Assembly (NCBI RefSeq): GCF_030143255.1
Contig: NZ_JARJNR010000003.1
Location: 330,744 to 394,743 of the forward strand
DNA from: Frigidibacter sp. SD6-1
GTDB lineage: Bacteria; Pseudomonadota; Alphaproteobacteria; Rhodobacterales; Rhodobacteraceae
Direction: 5' to 3'
DNA length: 64,000 bases
Part shown: positions 9,031 to 19,377 of the stretch, piece by piece
Position numbering within the stretch: position 1 is the first letter of the stretch
Layout of the letters: each line of letters opens with the position of its first letter
Program-made: the position numbers and the translations under genes
Notes under the pieces: generated by a model
The model's database searches: none
Told to the model about the DNA's origin: nothing
What the model saw: only the letters and a program-made list of their open reading frames with translations

Positions 9031-10374
9031 ATGAGCAGGAAATATTTCGGCACCGACGGGGTTCGCGGACGCGCCAACAGCCATCCGATGACGGCGGAAC
9101 TGGCGCTGCGGCTCGGCGCGGCGGCCGGCCGCTATTTCCGCAAGGACGGCCGCAACGGCCACCGTGTGGTGATCGGCAAGGACACGCGGCTGTCCTGCTA
9201 CATGATCGAGAATGCGCTGACGGCCGGGCTCAATTCCACGGGCATGAACGTCCTGCGCCTCGGCCCGGTGCCGACGCCCGGCGTGGGGTTCCTCACGCGC
9301 TCGATGCGCGCCGACCTCGGCATCATGATCTCGGCATCCCACAACCCGGCCTATGACAATGGCATCAAGTTCTTCGGCCCCGACGGGTTCAAGCTCGATG
9401 ATGCGGCAGAGCTGGAAATCGAGGCCATGCTCGACAGCGTCGTCGAGCTGGTGCCGCCGCAGGAGATCGGGCGGACGACCCATATCGACGATGGCGTCGG
9501 GCGCTATGTCGAATATGCCAAGACCACGTTCCCCTTCCGTGGCCAGCTTTCGGGCCTGAAGGTGGTGATCGATTGCGCGAACGGCGCGGCCTACAAGGCG
9601 GCGCCGCAGGCGCTGTGGGAGCTGGGCGTGGAGGTCGTGTCCGTCGGCGTGAGCCCGAACGGGCTCAACATCAACGAAAACTGCGGTTCGACCCATCCCG
9701 AGACGGCTGCCGAGATGGTAGTGGCACATGGCGCCGACATCGGTATCTGCCTCGATGGCGATGCCGACCGGGTGATCATCATCGACGAAAAGGGCCAGAT
9801 CGCCGACGGCGATCAGTTCATGGCGCTTCTCGCCGCCCGCTGGGGCGACGCCGGACGGCTGAACCATGGAACGCTGGTGGCCTCGGTCATGTCGAACCTC
9901 GGGCTGGAACGGTTCCTCTCGGCGCGTGGGCTACGGCTGGAACGGGCGCCGGTCGGCGACCGCTATGTGGTCGAACGGATGCGCGAGGGCGGCTTCAACC
10001 TCGGTGGCGAACAGTCGGGCCATATCGTGATGACCGATTATTCGACGACCGGCGACGGGCTGATCGCGGCATTGCAGTTCCTGGCGGCGATGGCCGAGAC
10101 GGGTCAGCCGGTGTCGGCGCTGGCGCGCCAGTTCGACACGGTGCCGCAGATGCTGAAGAACGTCCGCTTCAGGGCCGGGCAGGAGCCCTTGAAGACCGCC
10201 GCCGTGCAATCGGCGATCAAGGGCGCGGAAGCGCGGCTTCAGGGCCTCGGGCGGCTTCTGATCCGCAAATCGGGAACCGAGCCGCTGATCCGGGTGATGG
10301 CGGAATGCGAGGATGAGGCGCTTCTGAACGCAGTCGTGGACGAAATCGTCGGTGCCGTCGAGGCGGCCGTCTGA
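9031..10374 (+). CDS. glmM: phosphoglucosamine mutase
   Basis: Interconverts glucosamine-6-phosphate and glucosamine-1-phosphate on the way to UDP-GlcNAc for peptidoglycan and LPS. The length of 447 residues is normal. It begins with [10 protein letters not shown], carries the phosphoserine motif [12 protein letters not shown] (residues 100-111), the metal-binding loop DGDADRVII, the sugar-binding GEQSGH and the phosphate-binding [10 protein letters not shown] near the C-terminus. The folP-glmM order is common in alphaproteobacteria. It starts at an ATG 20 bases after folP. Confidence 0.97.
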   Translation: MSRKYFGTDGVRGRANSHPMTAELALRLGAAAGRYFRKDGRNGHRVVIGKDTRLSCYMIENALTAGLNSTGMNVLRLGPVPTPGVGFLTRSMRADLGIMISASHNPAYDNGIKFFGPDGFKLDDAAELEIEAMLDSVVELVPPQEIGRTTHIDDGVGRYVEYAKTTFPFRGQLSGLKVVIDCANGAAYKAAPQALWELGVEVVSVGVSPNGLNINENCGSTHPETAAEMVVAHGADIGICLDGDADRVIIIDEKGQIADGDQFMALLAARWGDAGRLNHGTLVASVMSNLGLERFLSARGLRLERAPVGDRYVVERMREGGFNLGGEQSGHIVMTDYSTTGDGLIAALQFLAAMAETGQPVSALARQFDTVPQMLKNVRFRAGQEPLKTAAVQSAIKGAEARLQGLGRLLIRKSGTEPLIRVMAECEDEALLNAVVDEIVGAVEAAV

Positions 10375-10493
10375 GCGGCGGTCGGCCAGGCCGCTCCTCG
10401 CGAAGAGGGCTGAAAGGCCCGATGAGCGGCCCGGCCCGCCGGTAACCCAGCGTTATGCTTGCCCCGGGCCTTCGGCCCGCGCAAGCTCCGGCC

Positions 10494-11900
10494 ATGATGG
10501 ATCAGACTGAGCCACGCGCCATTTTCGAACGCCATGCGAAGGCAGCCGTCGCCCGCCGAACCGGCTTCGGCCTCAGGGAGCGTCGCGCCGCGCTGACGGC
10601 GCTGCTCGCGGCGCTCGACCGGCATCGGGCGAAGCTTCTGGCCGCGATGAAGGCCGATTACGCCAAGAATGAAACCGAAGCGACGCTGTGGGAAATCCTC
10701 CCCGTCCAGACCGAGATTGCCCATGCCCGCCGCCATCTGCGGGCCTGGATGCGGCCGCGCCTGAAACTGCCATCGCTGACGATGCTCGGCACATCGGCGC
10801 GCCTGAGGCCCGAGCCGAAGGGCGTCGCCTTGATCATCGCGCCCTGGAACTTCCCGGTCCTTCTTGCGCTTGGTCCGGTGGTTTCGGCCCTCGCGGCCGG
10901 CAATTCGGTGATCCTGAAGCCCTCCGAACTGACGCCCGCAACCTCGGCGGCGCTGAAGGCGATGCTCGCCGACGCGCTTCCCGAAGATCTCGTTGCGGTG
11001 GCCGAAGGCGGGCCGGAGGTCGCCGAGGCGCTTCTCGACCTGCCCTTCGACCATATCTTCTTCACCGGCTCCACCGCCGTCGGTCGCATCGTGATGGAGC
11101 GGGCAGCCCGCCACCTGACGCCGGTCACGCTGGAACTTGGCGGCAAGAGCCCGGTTATCATAGGCCCCGGCGCCGATCTGGCGAGAGCCGCCCGCTGGAT
11201 CGCCTGGGGGCGGTTCGCCAACACCGGCCAGACCTGCGTCGCCCCCGATCATGTCATCGTGCCGCGTGGGCAGGAGGCGGCGCTGCTGGCGGCGCTCAAA
11301 GCCGAACTGGGACGGCTCTACGGGCCGGACCCGGCACTTTCGCCTGACTACGGCCGCATCGTCAACGCCCGCCATTTTGGGCGTCTCGCAGGGCTCATCG
11401 ACGACGCGGTCGCGCAAGGCGCCACCATCGCCCATGGTGGCGCGCGCGAGGGAGACCGGAACTACATCGCCCCGACCATCGTGACCGGCACGACGCCCGC
11501 CATGCGCATCTCGGACGAGGAAATCTTTGGCCCGATCCTGCCCGTCATCGCCTACGACGATCCGGCGGAGGCGATCAGCCAGATCAACGCCCGGCCAAAA
11601 CCGCTTGCGCTTTACGTCTTCGCCCGCGCCCGCGCCTTCATCCGCCGCGTCCGGGCCGAGACCACGTCAGGCAGCCTGGGCGTGAACCTGACGATCGTGC
11701 AGTTCATCCATCCCAACCTGCCCTTCGGCGGCATCGGCGCCTCGGGCCTCGGCGCGGGCCATGGCCGCGCGGGGTTCGAGACCTTCAGCCATATGAAACC
11801 GGTCCTCACAAACCGCCTCTCGACGCTGCCGCTGGTCTTTCCACCCTACAACGGGCGGGTGCGGGCGCTGACGCGGCTGCTCCTTCGTTTCCTGCGCTGA
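10494..11900 (+). CDS. aldehyde dehydrogenase family protein
   Basis: A 468-residue NAD(P)-dependent aldehyde dehydrogenase of the shorter, class 3 or coniferyl-aldehyde type. It shows the cofactor-binding APWNFPVLL block, FFTGSTAVGR, catalytic Glu in TLELGGKSPVI and catalytic Cys in FANTGQTCVAPDH. The C-terminus has several basic residues and a short hydrophobic patch that could touch a membrane. I chose the first of two adjacent ATGs (10494 and 10497); an ATG at 10455 would add 13 residues of poor quality. The substrate is unknown. Confidence 0.88.
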   Translation: MMDQTEPRAIFERHAKAAVARRTGFGLRERRAALTALLAALDRHRAKLLAAMKADYAKNETEATLWEILPVQTEIAHARRHLRAWMRPRLKLPSLTMLGTSARLRPEPKGVALIIAPWNFPVLLALGPVVSALAAGNSVILKPSELTPATSAALKAMLADALPEDLVAVAEGGPEVAEALLDLPFDHIFFTGSTAVGRIVMERAARHLTPVTLELGGKSPVIIGPGADLARAARWIAWGRFANTGQTCVAPDHVIVPRGQEAALLAALKAELGRLYGPDPALSPDYGRIVNARHFGRLAGLIDDAVAQGATIAHGGAREGDRNYIAPTIVTGTTPAMRISDEEIFGPILPVIAYDDPAEAISQINARPKPLALYVFARARAFIRRVRAETTSGSLGVNLTIVQFIHPNLPFGGIGASGLGAGHGRAGFETFSHMKPVLTNRLSTLPLVFPPYNGRVRALTRLLLRFLR

Positions 11901-11981
11901 AGCGGACTGGTCAGGATTTCCCGCCTTTTCGGGGGTTTGCGGACCTGCGAAAACCCGCAAGCCATGAAACGGGAGCCTACG

Positions 11982-12776
11982 ATGAACCTCCGCCTTGCGC
12001 TTGCGGCCTGGCTTGCGGCCACTCCGGTGCTCGCCCAACCCATCGATCTGAACGGCCATGACGTCGAAGTGGTCGATACGGAGGCGGGGCAGGCGCTTCT
12101 CGTCGATGGCGTGAAAGCGCACGAGGACGGGGTGATCTATCTGGATGCGCTGCCGCATGAGGTTGGCGGCGCGACGGTCCTGATCGGGGCGGCGGGATCG
12201 GGCGGCAATAGCTGCAATGCCGGTCCTTTCGTCCTGTCACTGCAGGGCGAGGCGTATCGTCTCGACGGTCCTGCGGACAGCTGCGCCTATCTGGAACAAA
12301 CCATTGGCACGGACGCGATCGACTTCGTGTCCGAACCGAGCGCCGCCTGGGAAGGCCAGCACTGGCGCTGGACGCCCGGCGGGGGGCTGGTGATGCTTGA
12401 TCCGGTTGCCTTCAGCCCGGACCCGTCCAGAGGCTGGGATCAGCTTGACGAGCTGGAGGCTGCCCACCCGCTTGACGTGTTCCGGTTCGGCCCGATCGCC
12501 GATCAGATGCACATGCTGCTTGGGGAAGAAGAGGGCGACACATTCGTCGATCTCCTCTCCGGCGTGGGCTCGGGCGGGTTGGCTGACCCGGGCTATATGG
12601 GCAGTGCCCACGAGATGGATGGTTCCTACGCCGTCGTGATCCTCGATGCAGCGACGCGCCAGCCCTATCTTGCCTGGGCCTTCGCCGGTGGCGAGATGCA
12701 GACCCGGCCCGAAGGGTTGGAAAGCTGGTCCCCCGGGGCGATCCGTGCCCTCAAGACATGGAGTGAAGCGCAATGA
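11982..12776 (+). CDS. secreted protein of unknown function
   Basis: A 264-residue protein with a clear signal peptide (MNLRLALAAWLAATPVLA) behind a GGGAG ribosome site. The mature part is acidic, with two cysteines (SCNAG and DSCAYL) and a GQHWRWTPGGGL motif. It overlaps the next gene by 4 bases (ATGA), and that product shares the same spaced cysteines and a GEFWSWTPEAGF motif, so the two are paralogues. I do not recognise the family. Confidence 0.72.
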   Translation: MNLRLALAAWLAATPVLAQPIDLNGHDVEVVDTEAGQALLVDGVKAHEDGVIYLDALPHEVGGATVLIGAAGSGGNSCNAGPFVLSLQGEAYRLDGPADSCAYLEQTIGTDAIDFVSEPSAAWEGQHWRWTPGGGLVMLDPVAFSPDPSRGWDQLDELEAAHPLDVFRFGPIADQMHMLLGEEEGDTFVDLLSGVGSGGLADPGYMGSAHEMDGSYAVVILDAATRQPYLAWAFAGGEMQTRPEGLESWSPGAIRALKTWSEAQ

Positions 12777-13243
12777 AACCTGTTTTCGCGGCCGCGCTGC
12801 TCGGCCTGTCCACCCTACCGGCCGGGGCCGAAGTGAAAGAACAGCATGTCGTCGTCGGCGACTGGCAGGTGTGGATCGAACCGGTCGATCCGCTCGAACT
12901 GCTGTTTGTCGGTCGGAATGAATTCGAGCGCGACCAGCTCCTGTCTGGGGGCGATCTGGAAGTGGTCGGCATGGTCGCGGACGCCGACGATGTCGCGCTG
13001 CTGGGCATGCCCGCGATCGTGGTCGAGACGCCGGGCACGCAGAGCTGTGACGACATCGACGCGGTGGCGCGGGACTATTATGTGATCAGCTTCGACGGCG
13101 CGCCAAGGCTGAGCACGCCTGCGATGACCTGTGCGGACCTGACCCTGTCGGTCACGAACGGCATGCTGGTGCTGGAAGCGGACCCGATGGGCGTCGGCGA
13201 ATTCTGGAGCTGGACGCCCGAGGCAGGCTTCGTCCTGCGCTAG
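12773..13243 (+). CDS. secreted paralogue of the preceding protein
   Basis: A 156-residue protein with a signal peptide (MKPVFAAALLGLSTLPAGA) and a short acidic mature domain. It has two cysteines (QSCDDI and MTCADL) and ends in GEFWSWTPEAGFVLR, matching the middle of its upstream neighbour but lacking that protein's long C-terminal part. The start overlaps the upstream stop (ATGA), indicating coupled translation. Function is unknown. The next gene is convergent, 12 bases away. Confidence 0.7.
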   Translation: MKPVFAAALLGLSTLPAGAEVKEQHVVVGDWQVWIEPVDPLELLFVGRNEFERDQLLSGGDLEVVGMVADADDVALLGMPAIVVETPGTQSCDDIDAVARDYYVISFDGAPRLSTPAMTCADLTLSVTNGMLVLEADPMGVGEFWSWTPEAGFVLR

Positions 13244-13255
13244 CCCGGTCGGCCC

Positions 13256-14143
13256 TCAGGCGCCGCGGCGGAAGGCCGGGCGCTGGCTGAGCGCCAGCCC
13301 GGCGAGGATCAGCAAGAGGGCCGCGAAGAAGCGCTGCGTCAGCGGTTCATGCAGGACCAGCGCGCCGAAGAGCGCCGACCAGACCGGCACCTGATAATTG
13401 GTCAGGGTCATGAAGCTCGGCCCCGCGCTGCGGATGGTCGTGACCCGCAGAAGCGCCGCCAGAGCGGTCGGGACGAGGCCGAGGACGACGATGGCCGTGG
13501 TCGCCTCGCCGGTCGTGACGACGGGGCGCCCCTCGACCAGCAGCATCGCCGGGATCAGTGCTGCACTGCCCACACAGAGCGACAGCGCCGCCAGCGCCAG
13601 TGGGTCGATGGCCGGGCAGCGCCGGGTGGTGATCGCCGACACCGCGTAGCAGAGCGCCGCCGTGATGCAGGCGAGCTGCGCCAGCGGCGCCCCGCTTCCG
13701 TCAAAGGCATCGCCCCCGATCAGGATCAGGACGCCCGCGAAACCGAGAGCGAAACCGGAGGTCTTGCGCAGCGACAGACGCTCGCCCGGCACGAACAGAT
13801 GGGCCAGCGGCAGGACGAAAAGCGGCACGACCGCCATCGACAGGCCCGCGAAGGCCGAGGGCACCGACTGCTGGCCCCAGGACAGAAGGAAGAAGGGCAG
13901 CGCGGTCGAGAAAAGTCCGATCACCAGCACATGGGCCACAAGCCGCGGCGAAAGGCCGGGCAGGTGCCGCCCGGTCATCAGGACCGCCGAGACCAGCGCC
14001 ACCGCCCCCAACCCCGTCCGCGCCGCCGCGACGGTCAGCGGCCCATAGCCCCTGAGAGCCAACGCCACGACCATGAAGGTCGCCCCCCAGATCAGGCCGA
14101 GTGCCATGATGGAAAGCCAGTTGGCCAGCGTCGGTTTCGGCAT
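13256..14143 (-). CDS. EamA/DMT family transporter
   Basis: A 295-residue inner-membrane protein with about ten hydrophobic helices in two EamA repeats, typical of the drug/metabolite exporter superfamily. The start LSIMALGLIWGATFMVVALALR and second-repeat features (FMTLTNYQVPVWSALFGALVL) fit the family. The substrate cannot be told. It lies downstream of ilvC on the same strand, 71 bases away with a GC-rich hairpin between. Confidence 0.88.
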   Translation of the reverse strand: MPKPTLANWLSIMALGLIWGATFMVVALALRGYGPLTVAAARTGLGAVALVSAVLMTGRHLPGLSPRLVAHVLVIGLFSTALPFFLLSWGQQSVPSAFAGLSMAVVPLFVLPLAHLFVPGERLSLRKTSGFALGFAGVLILIGGDAFDGSGAPLAQLACITAALCYAVSAITTRRCPAIDPLALAALSLCVGSAALIPAMLLVEGRPVVTTGEATTAIVVLGLVPTALAALLRVTTIRSAGPSFMTLTNYQVPVWSALFGALVLHEPLTQRFFAALLLILAGLALSQRPAFRRGA

Positions 14144-14160
14144 GGTCGCTCCAGAATGAA

Positions 14161-14185
14161 CGGGGGCAGCATAGCGCCGCCCCCG
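14161..14185 (-). terminator. possible ilvC terminator
   Basis: A 7-bp inverted repeat, CGGGGGC and GCCCCCG with an 11-base loop, follows the ilvC stop on its strand. There is no good T-run, so it may only weakly end transcription before the EamA gene. Confidence 0.4.
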
Positions 14186-14214
14186 CCCCTTGTGCTTCGC
14201 TCGCGAACGAACCG

Positions 14215-15361
<1,147 letters not shown>

Positions 15362-15820
15362 ATGCAGATCGACGATACCGACCGCCGCATCCTGCGCCAG
15401 CTTCTGGCCGAGCCGGGTCTTGCCACCGCCGATCTGGCAGAGCGGGCGGGTGTCACCGCCGCGACCTGCTGGCGGCGGCTGGAAAAGCTGACCGAAGCGG
15501 GTGTGCTGAAGGGTCAGCATGCGGTGATCGACTGGCGGGCGCTCGGTTGGGCGGTCGAGGTCAGCTTGCGCTTCACGCTCGACAAGACCAACCCGCGCGC
15601 CTTCGACGAGTTTGTCGATGCGGCCCGCGCGGTGCCCGAGGTGATCGAGATCCAGACCTTCCTCGGCCGGGTCGACATCCGCCTGAACGTGGTCGCCCGC
15701 GACATGGGCCATTATCAGGAGGTCTACCGCGACCGCATCCTGACCCTGCCGCATATCGCCGATATCGAAAGCCTGATGCTGGTCTCGACCATCAAGGACA
15801 GCGGGAGCCTGCCGCTGTGA
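15362..15820 (+). CDS. Lrp/AsnC family transcriptional regulator
   Basis: A 152-residue regulator starting IDDTDRRILRQLLAEP. It has an N-terminal winged helix-turn-helix (about residues 5-60, with TAATCWRRLEKLTEAGVL as recognition region) and a C-terminal RAM ligand-binding domain (VIEIQTFLGRVDIRLNVVARDM). It is divergent from ilvC, so control of branched-chain amino acid synthesis is plausible. Its TGA overlaps the GTG of the next gene. Confidence 0.92.
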   Translation: MQIDDTDRRILRQLLAEPGLATADLAERAGVTAATCWRRLEKLTEAGVLKGQHAVIDWRALGWAVEVSLRFTLDKTNPRAFDEFVDAARAVPEVIEIQTFLGRVDIRLNVVARDMGHYQEVYRDRILTLPHIADIESLMLVSTIKDSGSLPL

Positions 15821-16390
15821 TCGACCTTTTTGAGGCTACATGGCATCGTTTGTTTGGTTTGACGCCGCCCTTGGGGCACATGTTGCGCTATGATCACTTT
15901 GACCGCTGGACAAGGTTTCACGCCTTGCCTGGATCGAAACGCTATGCCGACAGCGAGACTGAACGACAGATTATCTTGCATCGCGGAAACCAGCTTGGAA
16001 GTGAGTGCTTCTTCAAAGGGGAGAAGGTCTGGTTGGTTTCGTGTCTCTGGCCGGGGGCGTTGGACCATGCGGTACCTCAGGGGGCCTTTGATCTTAGTCT
16101 CGGATTGTCCAGGCGTTGCACTTTCAGGGTCGAGGATGGCGACGACATTGAAGAGCACCTTGCGTATTCGGATATGGTTCCGTGGCAACCCGGTGCGTTC
16201 GACCATCTTCTGACCGACATTGCGGAGGACCGTTGCCGCGCCTTGTTCTTTTCGGCGGCCAGCGGGCGCGTTCTGGCACCCTATGACGGCGGGTTCGACA
16301 TTATTGGAGATGACCGTTTCTGGATCGACGGGCTTGAAAGGCGATATCGGAGCTGGATGTCGATGCGAGGCGACAGATTGTGATCGACCT
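15816..16390. repeat. 12-bp direct repeats flanking an inserted gene
   Basis: TGTGATCGACCT occurs exactly at 15816-15827 and 16379-16390, at the start codons of the DUF3885-like gene and of the second Lrp gene. Removing one copy and the segment between them would fuse the two Lrp genes in a TGTGA stop/start overlap. Confidence 0.75.
15817..16383 (+). CDS. DUF3885-like protein of low-GC origin
   Basis: A 188-residue protein starting with GTG inside the stop of the first Lrp gene and ending inside the GTG of the second. The C-terminal part (VLAPYDGGFDII, then ERRYRSWMS) resembles the end of DUF3885 proteins, whose function is unknown. GC content is visibly lower than in both neighbours, with TTG, TTT and GAT codons common. 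The 12-bp flanking repeats suggest recent insertion that kept translational coupling. Confidence 0.7.
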   Translation: MIDLFEATWHRLFGLTPPLGHMLRYDHFDRWTRFHALPGSKRYADSETERQIILHRGNQLGSECFFKGEKVWLVSCLWPGALDHAVPQGAFDLSLGLSRRCTFRVEDGDDIEEHLAYSDMVPWQPGAFDHLLTDIAEDRCRALFFSAASGRVLAPYDGGFDIIGDDRFWIDGLERRYRSWMSMRGDRL

Positions 16391-16838
16391 CGACGACACC
16401 GACCGGGCGATCCTGCGGGCGCTTGCCGCCGACGCGACGCAAAGCGCGGGGGCTGTGGGGCGGGCATTGGGTCTTTCGCAGCCGGCCGCATGGCGGCGCA
16501 TCCGGCGGCTGGAGGAGGCTGGCGTGATCGCGGGGCGCAGGATTGATCTGGACAGCGCGGCACTGGGGTTCGGGGTCACGGTCTTTCTGGGCGTCAAGCT
16601 CGCCACCAAGGGCCGCGTCAGCCTTGAGGATTTCGAACGCGCCGCGACCGCGATCCCCGAAGTGCAGACGGTCCAGCATGTGCTCGGCCTCTATGATTAC
16701 CGGCTGCGCGTCGCCGCCCGCGACCTGGCGGATTTCGAGCGGGTCCTCAGGCGCCGGATCATGACCCTGCCCGGTGTCGGCAATGTCGAGGCGAATGTGC
16801 TTCTGAGCGAGGAACGCCGCCCCGGGCCGTTGGGGTAG
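16380..16838 (+). CDS. Lrp/AsnC family transcriptional regulator
   Basis: A 152-residue regulator beginning IDLDDTDRAILRALAADATQ, with a helix-turn-helix (LGLSQPAAWRRIRRLEEAGV) and a RAM domain (VQTVQHVLGLYDYRLRVAARDL). It has the same length and architecture as the gene at 15362, so the two form a tandem pair that may make heteromers. The GTG start overlaps the stop of the DUF3885-like gene. It is followed at once by a convergent flavoprotein gene. Confidence 0.92.
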   Translation: MIDLDDTDRAILRALAADATQSAGAVGRALGLSQPAAWRRIRRLEEAGVIAGRRIDLDSAALGFGVTVFLGVKLATKGRVSLEDFERAATAIPEVQTVQHVLGLYDYRLRVAARDLADFERVLRRRIMTLPGVGNVEANVLLSEERRPGPLG

Positions 16839-16839
16839 G

Positions 16840-18063
16840 CTACTGGTGTTTTTCCAGCGGTGCAGCGAGCCATTCGCGGCCCTTCAGCATCGCATTCCAG
16901 TAAAGCCAGGGAATGAAGGTCGATTTCAGGAACCAGGCGCTGCGGCGGACCTTGGTGCTGTCCCACGGGAAGGAGGGCAGGAGTTTGCCGCCATAGCCGA
17001 ACTCGGCCAGGATCGCGCGGCCATGTTCGACCGTCAGCGGGCAAGAGCCATAGCCGTCATAGGCGGCGCGCGGTTCCTTGCCGTCGATGACGGCCAGCAG
17101 GTTCACGGCAACGATCGGCGCCTGCTTGCGCGCGGCGGCGGCGGTCTTGGAATTGGGCGTCGAACAGCCGTCGCCCAGGCCAAAGACATTGGCAAAGCGC
17201 GTGTGGCGCAGCGTCGCCTGATCGACCTCGACAAAGCCCGCGGCATCGGCCAGCGGGCTTTGCGCGACGGCGGCGACCGGCTTTTGCGGCGGCACGGCGT
17301 GCAGCATGTCGAACTCGACGACGGTTTCCACCGGCGTGCCATCGGCGTCGGCCCTGGCGAAGGTGGCGGTCTTCGCCGCCCCGTCAACCGCCGTCAGGCG
17401 CGAGCCGAAGTTCAGCTTTGCGCCGTAGCGTTCGACATATTTCATCAGGGGCGGCACATAGTCGGCCACGCCGAAAAGGCCCGGGGTGGCGGTGTGGAAC
17501 TGCACCTCGATCTGGCCAAGCGTGCCGCGCCTCTGCCAGTCGGAGCAGGACAGATACATCCCCTTCTGCGGCGCGCCGGGGCATTTGATCGGCATAGGCG
17601 GCTGGCTGAAGACGGCGCGGCCCTTCTGCATTTCTTGCACGAGTTTCCAGGTGTAGGGCGCGAGATCGAAGCGGTAGTTCGAGGTGACGCCATTCTTGCC
17701 GAGCGCCTCCGCCAGCCCCGGAATGCCGTTCCAGTCGAGGAAGATGCCGGTGGCCATGATCAGGTAGTCGTAGCCGACCTCGCGCCCGTCATCGAGCGTC
17801 ACCGTCTGGCGTTCGGGATCGAAGGCGGTGGCCGTGCCCTTGATCCGTTTCGCCCCTGCGGGCAGCACGCTGGCCGCGGATCGCACGGTGCGCTCGGCGC
17901 CGAAGACGCCACCGCCGACCATCGTCCAGCCCGGCTGATAGAAATGCTGATCTGACGGTTCGATCACAGCGATGTCGAGCGACGGCCGCCGCTTCAGCAG
18001 GCTCGCCGTAACCGCAAGACCGCCGGACCCGCCTCCGACGACCAGAATCTGATGGCGTTGCAT
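16840..18063 (-). CDS. sulfide:quinone oxidoreductase-like flavoprotein
   Basis: A 407-residue FAD enzyme with an N-terminal dinucleotide loop (ILVVGGGSGGLAVTASLL). PIKCPGAPQKGMYLSC and GDGCSTPNSKTAAAA hold the two cysteines that match the redox pair of type II (mitochondrial-like) SQR. Such enzymes oxidise sulfide at the inner membrane and pass electrons to quinone. The C-terminal helices (STFIPWLYWNAMLKGREWL) are amphipathic, as needed for membrane contact. I chose the ATG at 18063 for its GGGAGGA site; the open frame continues to 18120. It is divergent from a class V aminotransferase. Confidence 0.85.
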   Translation of the reverse strand: MQRHQILVVGGGSGGLAVTASLLKRRPSLDIAVIEPSDQHFYQPGWTMVGGGVFGAERTVRSAASVLPAGAKRIKGTATAFDPERQTVTLDDGREVGYDYLIMATGIFLDWNGIPGLAEALGKNGVTSNYRFDLAPYTWKLVQEMQKGRAVFSQPPMPIKCPGAPQKGMYLSCSDWQRRGTLGQIEVQFHTATPGLFGVADYVPPLMKYVERYGAKLNFGSRLTAVDGAAKTATFARADADGTPVETVVEFDMLHAVPPQKPVAAVAQSPLADAAGFVEVDQATLRHTRFANVFGLGDGCSTPNSKTAAAARKQAPIVAVNLLAVIDGKEPRAAYDGYGSCPLTVEHGRAILAEFGYGGKLLPSFPWDSTKVRRSAWFLKSTFIPWLYWNAMLKGREWLAAPLEKHQ

Positions 18064-18249
18064 GGTTCCTCCCTCTTTTTGTATTTTGATTATTGAATAT
18101 GTTTTGCGTCGCCCTGTCACGCGGAATATTCCCGGGTCGGCTGCGCGTTGACCAAAACCGACGCAACTTCCTTGCGAGACGCCGCTCCCGGGCTTTGCAA
18201 TCCTTGCGCGCCTCCGTTAGGCGAGGGGCGTGATAAGAAGGAGAATGCC
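18064..18249. promoter_or_regulatory. divergent SQR / aminotransferase promoter region
   Basis: AT-rich near the SQR start. It contains the perfect palindrome GGAATATTCC at 18123-18132 and another GAATAT at 18095-18100. SQR genes in Rhodobacter are repressed by SqrR/BigR-type sulfur sensors, whose sites are built from ATTC/GAAT half-sites, but the usual ATTC-N8-GAAT spacing is not present, so assignment is tentative. Confidence 0.35.
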
Positions 18250-19377
18250 ATGCCCGCGCTGTTGCCCGACGTAGACCCCGAGGGGCTTGAGGAATTTTCG
18301 GTCGTCTTCACCGACCGCTCGCTCAATCACATGAGCCAGCAGTTCCAGGGCGTGATGCGCGACATCTCGTCGATGCTGCGCGAGGTCTACACTGCCGACG
18401 CCGCGGCACTGGTCCCGGGCGGCGGCACCTGCGCGATGGAGGCGGTGGCGCGGCAGTTCGGCGCGGGCCGCAAGGCGCTGGTGATCCGCAACGGCTGGTT
18501 CTCTTACCGCTGGAGCCAGATTTTCGAGACTGGCGGGTTCGCGGGCGAAGTCACGGTCGCGATGGCGCGGCAGTCGGGCAATGCGGCGCAGTCGCCCTTT
18601 GCCCCAGCGCCGATCGAAGAGGTGACGGATGCGATCCGCAAGGCGCGGCCCGATGTGGTCTTCGCCCCGCATGTCGAGACGGCGGCGGGCATGATCCTGC
18701 CCGACGATTATCTGAAGGCGGTCGCTTCGGCGGCGCATGAGGTGGGCGCGCTTTTCGTTCTGGATTGCATCGCCTCGGGCTGCATCTGGGTCGACATGAA
18801 GGCAACGGGCGTCGATGTGCTGATTTCGGCCCCGCAGAAGGGCTGGTCGGCCTCGCCCTCGGCGGGTCTGGTGATGTTCTCTGACGCCGCGCTGAAGCGG
18901 CTGGAGGAGACCACTTCGAATTCCTTCGCGCTCGACCTGAAGAAATGGCGGGCGATCATGGCGGCCTACGAGGGCGGCGGCCATGCCTATCACCTGACCA
19001 TGCCGACCGATGCGCTGAAATCCTTCCGCGACACGATGCGGGAAACCCGCGAGCACGGGTTCGAACGGCTGCGCGAGGCGCAATGGCGGCTGGGCAATGC
19101 CGTGCGGGCCGAGCTTGCCCGCCGCGGCATCCGTTCCGTCGCCGCCGAAGGCTTTCAGGCGCCGGGCGTGGTGGTCAGCTTCACCGACGATCCCGAGATC
19201 CAGACCGGCAGGAAGTTCCTCGCCCAGGGCGTCCAGATCGCCGCCGGCGTGCCCCTGCAGGTGGGCGAGGGGGCAGAGTTCCGCACCTTCCGTCTCGGCC
19301 TCTTCGGCCTCGACAAGCTCTATGACGTCGACCGCACCGTCGCCCGCGTCACCCGCGCCCTCGACGCGGCGCTCTGA
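18250..19377 (+). CDS. class V aminotransferase (PLP)
   Basis: A 375-residue fold type I PLP enzyme of the serine-pyruvate/alanine-glyoxylate aminotransferase group. PGGGTCAMEAVARQF binds the cofactor phosphate, LDCIASGCIWVDMKATGVDVLISAPQKGWSASPSAG-type context holds the PLP Asp and Schiff-base Lys, and the C-terminal domain ends with a conserved RLGLFG. The ATG follows an AAGAAGGAGA site. The exact substrate is not determined by sequence. It shares its upstream region with the divergent SQR-like gene. Confidence 0.87.
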   Translation: MPALLPDVDPEGLEEFSVVFTDRSLNHMSQQFQGVMRDISSMLREVYTADAAALVPGGGTCAMEAVARQFGAGRKALVIRNGWFSYRWSQIFETGGFAGEVTVAMARQSGNAAQSPFAPAPIEEVTDAIRKARPDVVFAPHVETAAGMILPDDYLKAVASAAHEVGALFVLDCIASGCIWVDMKATGVDVLISAPQKGWSASPSAGLVMFSDAALKRLEETTSNSFALDLKKWRAIMAAYEGGGHAYHLTMPTDALKSFRDTMRETREHGFERLREAQWRLGNAVRAELARRGIRSVAAEGFQAPGVVVSFTDDPEIQTGRKFLAQGVQIAAGVPLQVGEGAEFRTFRLGLFGLDKLYDVDRTVARVTRALDAAL

